The position numbers were made by a program, and so were the translations under genes. From the NCBI RefSeq assembly GCF_042100115.1, contig NC_091276.1:1178001-1242000 (forward strand): a stretch of 64,000 nt of DNA. Direction: 5' to 3'. The notes below the pieces were generated by a model. That model ran no database searches, was not told the origin of the DNA, and worked only from the letters and a program-made list of their open reading frames with translations. This DNA is from Alternaria dauci (Eukaryota > Ascomycota > Dothideomycetes > Pleosporales > Pleosporaceae). This document shows, in pieces, positions 25,069 to 36,307 of this stretch; the stretch's first letter is position 1; each line of letters starts with the position of its first letter.

Positions 25069-26246
25069 ATGTGGTTCCGCAAACGCGAAAACGACATTGA
25101 GATGTCGGGTATGATGGACGGCGCGCCTAAGAAAAAGAAGCCTCAAGGCCCCCCAGAGGAAACAGAGTACCAAAAATTCGATTGGAAGAGGTTCTTCCTC
25201 GCCCCCAAGTACATCCGTAAGACCGCAAGCTGCCCTTAAAACAAAAAGAGCTTTCATGTCTGACTTGGCTACCAGCATGGCACATATTGTTCATCGTCAT
25301 TGGTATCCTGACTGTCATCATCACGATAAAACACGACGAAGTTGTTGAGGTAAATTCTACCCTGTTTTGCTTCGGTGTCGAAGAACACGTGGCTAACGGC
25401 GTCTTCGCAGAAATTACGGCCGTGGTCCGAGAAAGTGCGTGACTTACCGGCAGGATGGCTGATTCCCATTGCTATCCTGATCGTTATTTCTTTCCCTCCT
25501 TTGTTCGGTCACGAAGTCATCGCATTGTTGTGCGGTGTTGTCTATGGCCTATGGATCGGATTCGCGATTGTTGCTGCGGGCACATTTATCGGCGAAGGCA
25601 AGCCCCACGAAGCTCACAATATCACATGCATTCTATACTAACATTCACCCCAGTTGGCACATGGTACGCCTTCAAATACGCTTTCCGCTCCAAGGCTCTT
25701 AAATTGGAGCGTACCAACTTGAACTACGGCGCCATGGCACGTCTGACTCGTGACGGCGGTTTCTTCATCGTGCTTGTCATTCGCCTCTCCGCCATCCCAG
25801 CGCATTTCTCCACCGCCGTTTTCTCAACCTGCGACGTCAAGTTCTGGCATTTCGTCGTCGCTACTTTCCTTTCCCTACCCAAACAGATCTTCCTTGTTTA
25901 CCTGGGTGTGTTGCTCCTACAAGATAGCAACGACGATATGATCAAGACGGTCATGTTCGGCGCTATCTTTGTCATCACCATTGCCATGGGTGTCTGGATT
26001 TACATAAAGATGCGCACAGTGAAGAAGACGCTTCTGGAAGAGCAAGAGTTGCGAAGAGTAAAGAAAGCAGAGGCTGTGGAGCTGGTGCCGAATGTCGAAC
26101 GGACGTTTGATTCACGGTACGATGGGGAGCCTGCAGCATGGTCGACTGTGCAACCAACGCAGGTCAGCAGGCCCATGGAGAGGAGATACGACGAGGAGTC
26201 TCCGGAGTGGGCTATGGCACCTACACAGCCGACCAGGATGGTTTAA
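25069..26246 (+). CDS. TVP38: Tvp38/TMEM64-family Golgi membrane protein
   Basis: Four exons (25069-25216, 25276-25349, 25411-25597, 25654-26246) encode 333 residues. After a charged N-terminus (residues 1-48) come a first helix (LFIVIGILTVIITI), the motif KLRPWSEKVRDLPAGW, and the SNARE-associated/VTT domain: FPPLFGHEVIALLCGVVYGL, GTFIGEVGTWYAFKY, and RLSAIPAHFSTAVFSTC with LPKQIFLVYLG. The C-terminal 80 residues are cytosolic, charged and Pro-rich. Yeast Tvp38 is a Tlg2-vesicle (Golgi/endosome) membrane protein; the wider family includes lipid scramblases. The third intron starts with GC (GAAG|GCAAGC), contains an ACTAAC branch site and ends in CAG. No GT donor fits, so it is a GC-AG intron. 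The start codon context cacccaccATG is strong. Confidence 0.9.
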
Positions 26247-26408
26247 ACGTAGGCTCTGGTTTGGTGTTATTTGAACCTCTATATTCTTAATGGCATAATG
26301 ATTTCATGACCCGCATGGGCTAGGTACCCACAGGATACTCCAAGTCAGGCTTAAGCTAACAGCCGCATAAAGTATAAAAAGTACCTCCTGTAAACAACCA
26401 GCCCCACT

Positions 26409-27332
26409 CTATGTAGTGTATCGAAACCACGGCACATTGTCGGCTAGCTCCCGCTCCAGCAACTTCTGCTCCTCGGTCAGTTCCCGAGCCCCGCCTTCTA
26501 GTGCAATCTTGTCGCGTCTCGCGTTTTCCATTCGGCACCACGTTGACATGAAGAATGTCAGGAAGAAAGCCATACTACAAGATGTCAGCACGCCAGCTCT
26601 AACCGATCCAGTCTTTTCGATGACTCACCTAACAACCCCAATCAGAATACTGTGTCCAATAATAAACCTGGGCCCTTCGCGCGATAGATAAACATAACTC
26701 GCGATAATGCCGCCACAGTTTCCGCCCATCACTTGCATGGCAATGCCTGTCCCACGCTTCAAGCTACCTCCAATATTTCCGCTATTCCATGCCATGCCCA
26801 GCGGAATCTGGGGATAAATTCCAATAGCCGCAAGCACCGTGCCAGCATATTGGACACTGGGCTGGCCAGTCGCGGCAAGCATGGCGAAGCCCGCGATAGC
26901 CACGACTTGGAACCCCATGAGAAAGATGCCACGCTTCTTTACCCGATCAGCGTACCAGCTCGCGACGATGGTGAAGAAACATGCGCAGACATAAGGCGGA
27001 ACGGACATGAGCTGTGCGTCGTTGGCAGTATAACCCATGTTTTTGATGATTGTGGGGAGGAACAGGGCAAAGGAGTAGATGGGACAGAATCCCGCTATGC
27101 ATATAAGTATGAAGATGTAGATCTTCCAGTCGGTGAGGGCCTGGTAGACATACTTCAGATCGAAGTCGTTGGAAAGGTGACCGTGGTCTTGTTGCAGGCG
27201 GCGTTCAACCTCTGTGCGCTCTTTCGGGGTGAGGAAACGGGCCGTTGCCGGGTAGTCGTATATGCACCAGTACGCCGTCATTGAGACGAGGATACTGAGC
27301 AGACCCTCTAATATGAAGATCCAAGACCAAAA
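26409..27332 (-). pseudogene. 5'-truncated MFS transporter (Dal5/allantoate-permease type)
   Basis: The minus strand carries the C-terminal half of an anion:cation symporter-type MFS protein. Frame 27332-26629 joins 26574-26409 across a 54-nt intron. Recognisable stretches are WIFILEGLLSILVS, FLTPKERTEVERR, the last six helices, IPLGMAWNSGNIGG and the typical end LADNVPWFRYTT. Family members are about 500 residues, and the sequence upstream of WIFILEG should encode roughly 200 residues with six more helices. Instead there is an in-frame TGA (27335-27333), and no frame upstream to 28100 shows any MFS resemblance. The first ATG in frame is at 27281. It may be a decayed gene or a transcribed half-transporter. 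The retained half has no internal stops, suggesting recent truncation. Confidence 0.75.
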
Positions 27333-28102
27333 TCATTCGGGGATGGTCTCTTAAAGCTTGATGGAGACAGTGCACCCTGGAATGATGGTGAGATTTGTGT
27401 GATGCTGACATAAGGATATTACAGTGGAAACCGAGCGCTTCAAGCATAATGACCTCTCAGGCATTCTGCTTCCATATTTCTTTATTGCGGCTGAGTGCGA
27501 TTTCCTCAAGATCTCCGTCTCTTTCGTTCGTCTATTGAAGCTACCATAGCCATGGAATAGAAGGGTGCGCATCTCTGGAGATACCAGGCGTCTGATTGGC
27601 CTCGGAGTCAAATGCCATGCATGTTCAGTGAAGCCGGGCGCAATCGATAGTTTCAAACAGTCATCCGTCGTACGTTGCGCAAACCCTACACACCTTCACC
27701 CTGATAGGGCACGTTTGCTGCAGAGAAAGCTGGCAAACCTTCGGGACCAGGCGTTCCGTTTATGATAGATTAGTGGCACGCGCGTGGAACAGTTCTGGTC
27801 ATCAGTGGGCGTGCCTTGTACTTCCCTTCGCGTCTGAGCAAACAGTTTCGATTTCTGTCTTTGCTGACTGGCACAGTGGCGGGATTCCACATTGTCAGTG
27901 GACGGCGATGCATTGAAGCGACAACTGCAACTAGTGCGCCAGATCTGTAGCGTAGCGACTGCATATAGCATTTGCGACAGTCTGACAAGCATTTTGTGGT
28001 ACAATCTATTCGCTCCAACGTGAGACCATACCATGCAATTCAATTATCTTGGGGAATGAGGAAGATCCCAAGCAGCGGTAGAGCAAGGCTCGCAAGGACT
28101 AG
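27333..28102. other. Region where the missing MFS 5' half should be
   Basis: 770 bases with no transporter-like coding in any frame and no transposon signature that I can see. It separates the MFS remnant from the next minus-strand gene. Confidence 0.45.
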
Positions 28103-28930
28103 CTAATACCTTGGGCGTCGTCGACGCACTGGGTAATATTCTTCAAAATCACTTTCTTCGTCTTCTTCTTCTGCATCATCGTCGTCATCATCATCATCCT
28201 CGTCGTCATACTCGTAGCGATCGTTGTAATTATGCATCCAACCTGGCCTAGGTCGAGCTTGGTACGATGATCGTCCAAGCTGTCGGGTGCTCCCTCTCCT
28301 CCGTCTCGGGTAGTTGTATGTCGTGGAGGTATCGTAATCGCTCTCATCGTTCTCATTGTCGTCAAAGAAACTCGTCGAGAAGGGGGCACGGCGGATTTGA
28401 GGCCATGATGACTGGTCGTTCTGGCGATGGTGATTGGTAGATATTGGGTGTGATTGGCGTGATTGGCCGAGACTGAATGGCGACCACTGTCCATGGCCCA
28501 TCCGCAAACCTCCCAAGAAAGGAAAACGATCTGAATGCGCTGTGCTTCTGCCTCTACCCATTCCCACGTCCACTCTCATACCTGACCCTATGCCAAAACC
28601 CATTCCGAAGCCCATACCACCCATGCCACCTAACCCGCCGCCACCCGTGTTCATACCCAGAGGTGAGGAGACACCAAACTGCCGGTGGCTTTGCATCATA
28701 GGACTCAGTCTGCCACGATTCGAAAAGGCTGATTGAGACCCTCCCATGGCCCCAGGCGATGATTGCTGGTTATGCAGTCTGTACATGTATGCTTGTCTTT
28801 GGAGCTCGATGAACATTCTCCTTTGATCCCTAGTGTGTCGTTCAAAACTGTCGCTATCGCTAGTATAGGATTCGTCGTAGCGTTGGTTCGGACGGAAACC
28901 GGGAGCGGGGAAGCTCATCAAACACGGCAT
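28103..28930 (-). CDS. Gly/Met-rich protein with acidic-basic tail, unknown function
   Basis: An intronless frame of 275 residues. Residues 1-60 are polar with a helical patch (RRMFIELQRQAYMYRLH). Residues 88-125 are a low-complexity Gly/Met segment (GLGGMGGMGFGMGFGIGSGM). A Ser/His/Gln-rich middle follows. The end is RRRRGSTRQLGRSS, then a run of Asp/Glu (YDDEDDDDDDDD, EEEDEE), then YYPVRRRRPRY. There is no membrane segment or signal peptide. The composition suggests a disordered nucleic-acid- or chaperone-associated protein, but no family is recognised. A second ATG at codon 5 (MSFPAPG) could be the real start. Confidence 0.65.
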   Translation of the reverse strand: MPCLMSFPAPGFRPNQRYDESYTSDSDSFERHTRDQRRMFIELQRQAYMYRLHNQQSSPGAMGGSQSAFSNRGRLSPMMQSHRQFGVSSPLGMNTGGGGLGGMGGMGFGMGFGIGSGMRVDVGMGRGRSTAHSDRFPFLGGLRMGHGQWSPFSLGQSRQSHPISTNHHRQNDQSSWPQIRRAPFSTSFFDDNENDESDYDTSTTYNYPRRRRGSTRQLGRSSYQARPRPGWMHNYNDRYEYDDEDDDDDDDDAEEEDEESDFEEYYPVRRRRPRY

Positions 28931-30188
28931 GGCAATTCCAAATCTGGGTGTTCACTAAGTGAAAAGATGGTTTTGAGTGATGTTTCGAATCGGTGGGAGT
29001 AATCGAGTTGTGGGAATGTGGTGTATGTTGTTTGACACCCTTTGTGTTACAGAGAGGACGAAGGAGATTTCAACACATAGAGGTGCTGCATAGTTGACTT
29101 TGTAGGGACGCGAACATGCCACTAGGTGGACGAAAGTGTCTAAGACAGTTGCGGGTTGATCGTCTATGAATGGTTGGAGGCAACCCGAGTCGATGCAGTC
29201 ACCGGAGGCGTAGGCGGAGCCAGCACGGTAGCCATCGCTGGCAAGGCGGTTCTTGGGCTGTGGTAGGCCTGTATGACACAAGGCAGGCAGTGATTGGCAT
29301 TATGGTATCACTGTGATACACGAGTGAGATGGAGCAAACATTTGATCTAGTGAGCAAGAGCAAACCATACGACTGCAGCCATGTAGTCTCACTGGATAAA
29401 GTCTGCCAGCATAACGAGATGGATGAAAGCAAGTGCAGGGTCCACACAGGGGTGAACAGACTAGCGGGAAGACGGTGATGGAAGAAGGATACCGAGCGAA
29501 GGGTCCAGGGCACCAGACGATGCTTGACAGGATGAACAGCAGATATTGGAAGCATAAGTCGCTGTGGCTAGCTGCATGGGCCGAGCTGGGTGTTGCTCGG
29601 AGGAAGGCCGCGACGGAGCGTAGACGACACATTGCACCTTCCCCTTGTTCACAAAGGGGACACGGGTGGAGTCGTTGGTGCCTTCTGGGTGGTACGGCGG
29701 AGAGAGCGGGAAGCTCGAGGACAAACGACGGCACGCTGAGGGGGTGGTTCCAAGGACGCCACGGCCGAATAGGACGTCATTACTTAATTTCCAGCTGGAA
29801 TGGGCAGGCGCGACGCGTTGACGCAGGACGCGTCGTTTCCAATTGGTGTGGCGGGAACGTTGAAGAAAAAAGTCGCCCGGAATGCGGCCAAAGTCACGTG
29901 CATCCATCTCGGCTCCAGCCAACCTCAAATGTCCAGCCATGGTGGAAGCTCTTCTTCTGTCGCCGCAATACGACTGCATCTCCCACCAAAGTCTCCCACG
30001 ACCAACTGTGCCACTTCCCCTCGCATCTTCCCAGGACGAAATCGCTGCAAGCCTGACATCATCTCGACTGCACCTGCCTCCACCACTCGCCTGCCACAAT
30101 CCCCACACTAAATCTTTTGGCCTCGACACCACACGCTTTCGTCTCGTAGCCACTTCCGCATCCGCATCCGCACCCACACCACCACACA
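28931..30188. promoter_or_regulatory. Divergent promoter region upstream of the GYF gene
   Basis: 1258 bases between divergent start codons. Frames of up to 242 codons on the minus strand lack coding character and overlap the GYF leader. Elements seen are two ACGCGT boxes, a GACGTCAT motif near 29774, CCAATTGG near 29840, GGCGGGAA just after it, and CACGTG at 29895-29900. The last 120 bases are pyrimidine-rich leader. Confidence 0.5.
29813..29833. promoter_or_regulatory. Paired MCB-type boxes (ACGCGT) upstream of the GYF gene
   Basis: Two ACGCGT hexamers at 29813-29818 and 29828-29833, 15 bp apart start to start, about 360 nt before the GYF start codon. ACGCGT is the Mlu I cell-cycle box recognised by MBF/Mbp1 in yeasts. 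Whether the fungal Mbp1-type factor acts here is inference. Confidence 0.45.
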
Positions 30189-33100
30189 ATGGCTCCTACT
30201 TCTTTTGCTTCGGCAGCCGCAGGAAACAATGCCAATCCAGCGCGTCCAGACTCCGGCGCTGACTGGTAAGTCGTCCCTTGGCTGCGCCCCATGTATGCAC
30301 CACTGTCGAGCTACACCCGGCACATGATTATCCCCTGGTCGCTATCCGCACAGCACTTGCTATTTTATTGTCCTATTCATCGCAGCACTCGCTACCGCCA
30401 TGACTCTCTTCCCCCCCGACGCTTACCCGCAGAACAGGGCTCGACGCACCAACGGTGCTACGCAAACATTCCGCCGACCCTCACACGCGACCAGCCTCTC
30501 CGGCTCGACGAACCACTCCTCCTCCACACGGGACCCTGCCGCGCCACAGAACCCGTCGACAAACTCGGGCGTATATGTCCCTCCCCACGCACAGCCTGGT
30601 CGCAATGGCAGCTCATTCGAGGGTCGCTATTCGCGGGACCAACTGACGCAGCTGTTCCGGATACAGCAAGCGTCTAGCGACCTCAACGACGGACTGTGCG
30701 ATTTGTACATGGGAGGATGGGAGCCTCACGCTACAAATGGTGCTTCGAGCGCTTCTTGGGGCCGCAAGGACGACCATGGCAGAGAGAGGGAGGCGCCGAG
30801 CGGGGTCGACCAGTGCTGGGACAGAGACGGTAGCATATTGCCACTCAGCCTGACCGGCATGACTGACGAGGAGAAAGAAGTAGGAGCTCACACCCCACTA
30901 CACCTTCCCAACATACACTAACGCGCGCTTCCTCGCTTAGGTCTTCCACTCGTCTGTCAATTCGCCGCTGAAACCGCCCACGCAAAACAAGGACGGCACT
31001 CCAAAGGAGGGCCTTTCCCTACGCAAGACGTCGGTATCGCAGGGTCCAGGCACCCCATATGGTCTTTCCTCGCCCACAACCGCGCGTCCGGGTGCCCGCC
31101 GTCGCGACACTAGCGAAGCGTATCCGTTCCCCTCGTCCCCCGCCACCTCACGATTCGCGCGCGAAGAAGGCAGTGCTGTCACTCCGCCACCCGCTCTAGT
31201 ACGCCGTCGGACAGATTACAAGGAGCCTGTAGAGGGTGGTCGCACTGCGGAAGAGCGCGAAAAAGACAAGGGTACGGCGGAAAGTGCTGGTGGCTTTGGC
31301 TCTGCAAAGCGCGCAACTACAGCACCTTTCAGCCCTGGTGGCGGTGGTGGTGCTTCGCCGTGGTCAGCGACTCCTGGTGGTGGTTTTGGCGCTTTTGGAA
31401 GCTTCGCAGCACCGCAGTCAGAAAAGAAACCTGGCTACGGAAGTTTACGTGGCGAGAGTCGATTCAAAGGGCTGATGGGCAAGCCGAGCATTGAGGACTT
31501 TGGGAACGGACCGAAAGAGAAAGCTTCAATGAGTAACTTGGGCAGGCTAAGCGAGGCAGAGCCCTCAAAGACAGGCAGTTCGTGGATGGAAACTCGCGCC
31601 AATAGACCAATGAGCAACGATACAGATCCGTTCCCCGAAGACGACCATCCCACCGGCAGTGCTGCGTTGCGCGGCGAAGACGTTAGCCCGCCCCGGCCAC
31701 AAGGCTTCGGCAATTTCGCAACGCCCCACCGCCCCGACCACCGCGACGATTCTGGATTATCCGCATTTGGGATGACTACTGCCGACACTGGACTTCGCGA
31801 CATGTATAACAGGAACAACTTCACAGATCAGTCACCCCATCGAGGTAACGAGCCAATGAGCCCGACGGACACGAATCCGTACCAGAGCCCACACCACGCA
31901 CGAGACCAGCATAATGACGACTCGGACGATTCCGGCGACCAAAATGCACACTTCCCTGGCATGAGCAGCTTCCATATCGACCAGTCTGTTCACTCCAGCA
32001 TCCACAATGCGTTCGGTGGGCTTGGGGGTCTCGGGAAGGTGTCTGCGCCATTCGAAACCGCAGCAAGTGACCGCAGCCAGACTTCCAGTGTTGGACCAGC
32101 TCGAGGGTTTCCTACCCTACCTGGGCTTGGCGGCCTCCCTGGTCTAGGGGGTTCTGCAGCGTGGCCTTCTGGGAACCACACCATGGGTACTCCGACTCGC
32201 GAACGTGGTGGCCTTGGGGGCTTTGACCATGCCTTCGGAAACGTTGGCGAGGCTCAGTCGCCCTCTCTGGCTGGCCTGGGCAACAGTTCGCTATTCGGAC
32301 ATGGTACTGTAGGCCGCTCTAGCAGGCTTGGCTCCCTGTTCCCGCCCTCCATGCAGGAACAAATGCGATCCAATGATCCAAACAGGGCGCATGCTGACGA
32401 CAACTCCTCGCATGGCGACCGGCAACACAGCATGACTGGCTCGTTTGGAAGGAGTGCCTTTGGTGGACAGGCGCCGGCCCGTGATACAGAAAGCCCGTTC
32501 CGCGCAAACCGCAATCTTTTCGAAGACTTCTCCAATGCTCACCATGATGATCATGGTTCGGCCGGACAGTCGCAGAACATGGCTACCACTTCACTCTCAA
32601 TGGCTGCACTCAACCCGACAAGGACTGCACAGCCATCCACGCCAGGCGTTGGGAGTCCAGCCTCCAGCCAGCCTCCGGTGCCTCAGCAGCGAATGATGGT
32701 TATGCCTGACAGGATGAGGTGGATCTACCGCGACCCCTCAGGTAATGTCCAAGGACCTTTCTCTGGTTTGGAGATGCACGATTGGTACAAAGCTGGCTTC
32801 TTCTCGCCTGAGCTGCTGGTGAAGAAGGCTGAAGAGCCTGACTACGAACCCCTCGCCCAGCTCATCCGCCGCATTGGCAACTCTCGTGAGCCCTTCTTGG
32901 TCCCTCAGATCGGCATCCCACATGGCCCTGCGACGTCTCAGCCAGGTAACTCCTGGGCAGGTGCTGGTCCCAGCACTGCCACTGCTCCGGGTGCCCAACC
33001 TCCATTCGCCAACAGCTTCCCCAGCTTTGGGACCACCCTTACTGCCGAGCAGCAGAATGCCCTCGAGCGTAGAAAGCAAGAGGAGCAATACCTCATGGCT

Positions 33101-35131
33101 CGCCAGAAAGAGCATCTGGCTCAGCAGCAACAAGCGCTTGCCCGCCAAGTTCAGATGGGAGTACTGCCGAACCAGCTCAATCACCATTCCAGCGCGCACA
33201 GTCTGCATAGTCAACCAAGCTTCGGCAGCATTACATCGCCAGGCGGATATCAGCCATCACCTACCCAAGGCGCTGCGGCTGGAGCGTCTGTGCCGGGTCT
33301 CATAGATAACACCTTCAGAGTTGGTCCCGGTCCTGTCCCAGGCTTGGGTCCAATTGGTCCCGGCATGGACATGCTGAACAACAGGAGAGATCAAGAGATG
33401 CCTGCTATGATGGACCGTCTGAACCTGGGACGCAATAATCAGCCTCCATTTGCTTTTGGACAACAACAGGATTCCGATGCTCACGCACAATATATGGCTT
33501 CTGTCATTGGTGATCGCGCTCGTCTCAAGCGCGAGCAGGCTGAGTATGACGCCACGATTCGCCCAGGTGGCCCTGAAGACATGCAAAATGCGCGGAACTT
33601 TGCTGAGCGTTTTGCTGAATTCCAAGACCTGCGAGTCCAGACAGACATGGAGCAATCATCCACCGCCGCTCCTCCACCAGAAGGTGTCATCGGAAAGCCG
33701 TCTACATCAAATGCCCAGTCATCGCAGCAACAATCTGAGCCTGCGTCCCCCGAGGAACATGAGGGACAGGACCATCAGTCAGAGCATCAGAACGAGGAAC
33801 CATCTGCTGGCCAAGAGACGCTATCGCTCACTGAACAAGTTCAGAAGGCTGCTTCTGCTAAGCACTCTCCTCAGCCAGCAGCTGCATGGAACAAGGTTGA
33901 GCCTGCGATCTTCCCGTTCCCACCTCCACCATCCCAGTCTCCACTTCCTGCTCCAGCTGCTCAAAGGAAGCCTATTGTTGCCGAGAACCTCAACACTGAG
34001 TCTCGTTCGGGTGCGGCTACTCCTGCCGCCGATACCCCTAGTGTGTCCATTGCTCCGTGGGCGAAAGAGCCAGTCAACGCATCTCACGGACCCTCCCTAA
34101 GGGAGATTCAAGAGATGGAAGCCAAGAAAGCTGCAGAGCGTGAGGCAGCCGCAGCCGCAGCCCGTCGTGAAGCCTTTGAAAAGGAGATGCAAGCCCAAAA
34201 TCAGTCACCCGCAGTTCAGCCTGGCTTGCCTTCAAGCTCCACCTGGGCCAGCGGTGCCTCGCCTGTCACCCCCAGCACGACCAGTGCCTCCGTCTGGACT
34301 AAGCCTGCCGCTACCAAGGTCACCGCACAGCCAACACCCGGTTCGAAGAAGACACTACAACAGATTCAGAAAGAAGAAGAGGCTCGAAAGCAACGTGCTA
34401 CTGCACAGGCTGTTGCTGCAGCCAATGCCTTTGGCGCCGCTAGTCCAGTTCCATCGGCTGGCAAGCGGTATGCTGACTTGGCTAGCAAGAGCACACCTAC
34501 GCTAGCTGCCGCTATGCCTGCCGGAAGCACTGCATGGACCACTGTTGGCGCAAGTGGCAAGGTAAAGACACCAGGTGGTACCACCACTCCTGTACCCGGT
34601 GCAGTCCGCTCGACTAGCTCGACCATAGTACCATCGATGGCCAAGAAGCCTACTGTCACTCGTAGTGCAACGATGGGAGGACAGTCCGGGAAGCTCAACG
34701 CCGAAGAGGAATTCCGAAAGTGGGCTGTCAACGAGCTCCGTCATGACCTCAACAAGGGTATTAATGGTGTGTATTCTCCGTTGCGATCCTTTGTACTAAA
34801 CGCTAACTCTCTAACAGCCGAGGACTTTGTCTCTTCTCTTCTTAGCTTTCCGGCTGACGCTGAGCTCCTCACTGAATCTGTGCATTCCGCCTCCAATACT
34901 CTCGATTCGCGCCATTTCGCCGAAGAGTTCCTCCGCCGCCGTAAGCTAGCCGACAAGGGCATCATCGACGAACGAAACACTGCGTCTCCCGCTGAGAACA
35001 AGGCCGCAGGCAGCGGTTGGTCTGAAGTCGCCAAGAAGGGTGGCGCCGGCACTGCCCAGGCACAACAACAGGCGCCTCTTGACTCGAGCAACTTTAAGGT
35101 TGTTGCTGCAAAGAAGAAGACCAAGCGGTAG
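30189..35131 (+). CDS. GYF domain adaptor protein (Smy2/Syh1-like)
   Basis: Four exons (30189-30265, 30438-30879, 30941-34766, 34818-35131) encode 1552 residues. The N-terminus has ASFA-like low complexity, then TFRRPS, YVPPH, YSRDQLTQLF, LYMGGWEP and MTDEEKE, a pattern typical of filamentous-fungal GYF proteins. The GYF domain is at about residues 764-830: MRWIYRDPSGNVQGPFSGLEMHDWYKAGFF, keeping the GPF...W.....F core that binds proline-rich peptides. Downstream are Gln/Ala-rich coiled segments and a conserved C-terminal helix (EEFRKWAVNELRH, INAEDFVSSLLSFP). Yeast relatives act with COPII and in translation-coupled mRNA surveillance. The first acceptor is ACAG|GG, restoring a Trp codon. The last intron, 51 nt, is stop-free and divisible by three. 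Confidence 0.9.
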
Positions 35132-36307
35132 ATTCGTTACGATCTTGCAGAGCTCGACGATGAGTACGTGTTGATTGAACCACACAGCTAAAGCGCATAC
35201 GTGCCCATCAAGGGCGCGTTGTGCCCCACATGCCTGAAGAGAGCAGATGGCGCCTATGTAACTTAGATGAACACGAAAACCATTGTTGCTAGCTGTTAGA
35301 CTTTTTTTCCCCACATGAACTGAATTCAAACGTGAGATGTACTACTATGTTGGAACACGCTGCCCAGTGTTGCCAGTACGTGTCGAGAAGGACACTTCAA
35401 CTATGCAAGATTACCACGTCTCCTACCTGATGTATCCTTTTCAAGCCTAGCCTTCTCGTTCACTTCTGTTCTTATTGACAGACACATCTTCCTATCTTGA
35501 TTGTTTTTCATCATATTCTTGGCAGCATATTAGTTAGCTTCGCAATTTGGAAAGCGTAGGGTAGGTATATATACTGAACATTTCTAAACTCCAGACTTGA
35601 GTCGATGCGACCAGCCTGCGCTCGGACACGATTTCTTCGAGCCATCATTGCCAGACCAAGCATCACATGCACGTGCAAGATAGGATAAGGGCATGGGGTA
35701 TAGATGTGCTCTTCGTTCGTCTATCATGTGTATATCCCTGCGTATTCATCTGTCCGCCTTCCACCGCAGATTGATCAAAGAGTGGAGAGGAGAAAGACCT
35801 AATCGCACACATACCCCTCGGTTTCTAACACCCAGGTTTTCTACCCATACACCATTTCGTGGCCTACCAGTGCCCGTCTCACCACGGCTGGCAGGTGGGG
35901 GTATCATCGTCCCATCGTATTCAGCTTGCATCCACCCATCACACACTCCCAGCGCTGAGCACACAACGAAGAACGGAACAACAAAGACGCAAAATCCACA
36001 AGAAAAGCAGCAAATTGGTATATATTTCTGTTTGCGCCGTAATTGGGGAATCATTCGGACAGAGAGCAACAAACAAACGCCATAAACAAGAAACAGCAAA
36101 ACAGACGCGTATAGGAAAACAAGACTGCGAACAACAACCAGCCAGGCCAGGTTTTTGACGTGGGTATTTTCGCCGTAGAGTAGGAGGGGTATAATTCTTT
36201 TGTCGTCGCACACGTACAAGAGACAATGAACGCGTAGCGGGGTATTCGTCGTTAAAGGCCGGGTACAGTAGTGGTATCAAATAAATGGTTCGAGATCGGT
36301 GTATCAC
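35132..36307. other. Convergent 3' region between GYF and KH genes
   Basis: 1176 bases between two converging stop codons, probably the two 3' untranslated regions. Open frames of 120-157 codons on the minus strand are rich in rare residues and have no family match. No gene called. Confidence 0.5.

Noticed and set aside
27351..28043. Candidate for the missing N-terminal half of the MFS gene
   Set aside because: None of the three minus-strand frames shows membrane helices or MFS motifs.
29461..30189. Minus-strand open frame of 242 codons
   Set aside because: It overlaps the GYF promoter and leader, has biased composition and matches no family. It is a shadow frame.
33450..34100. Plus-strand frame of 216 codons
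   Set aside because: It lies inside the GYF gene in another frame, with Ser/Leu/Arg-rich composition.
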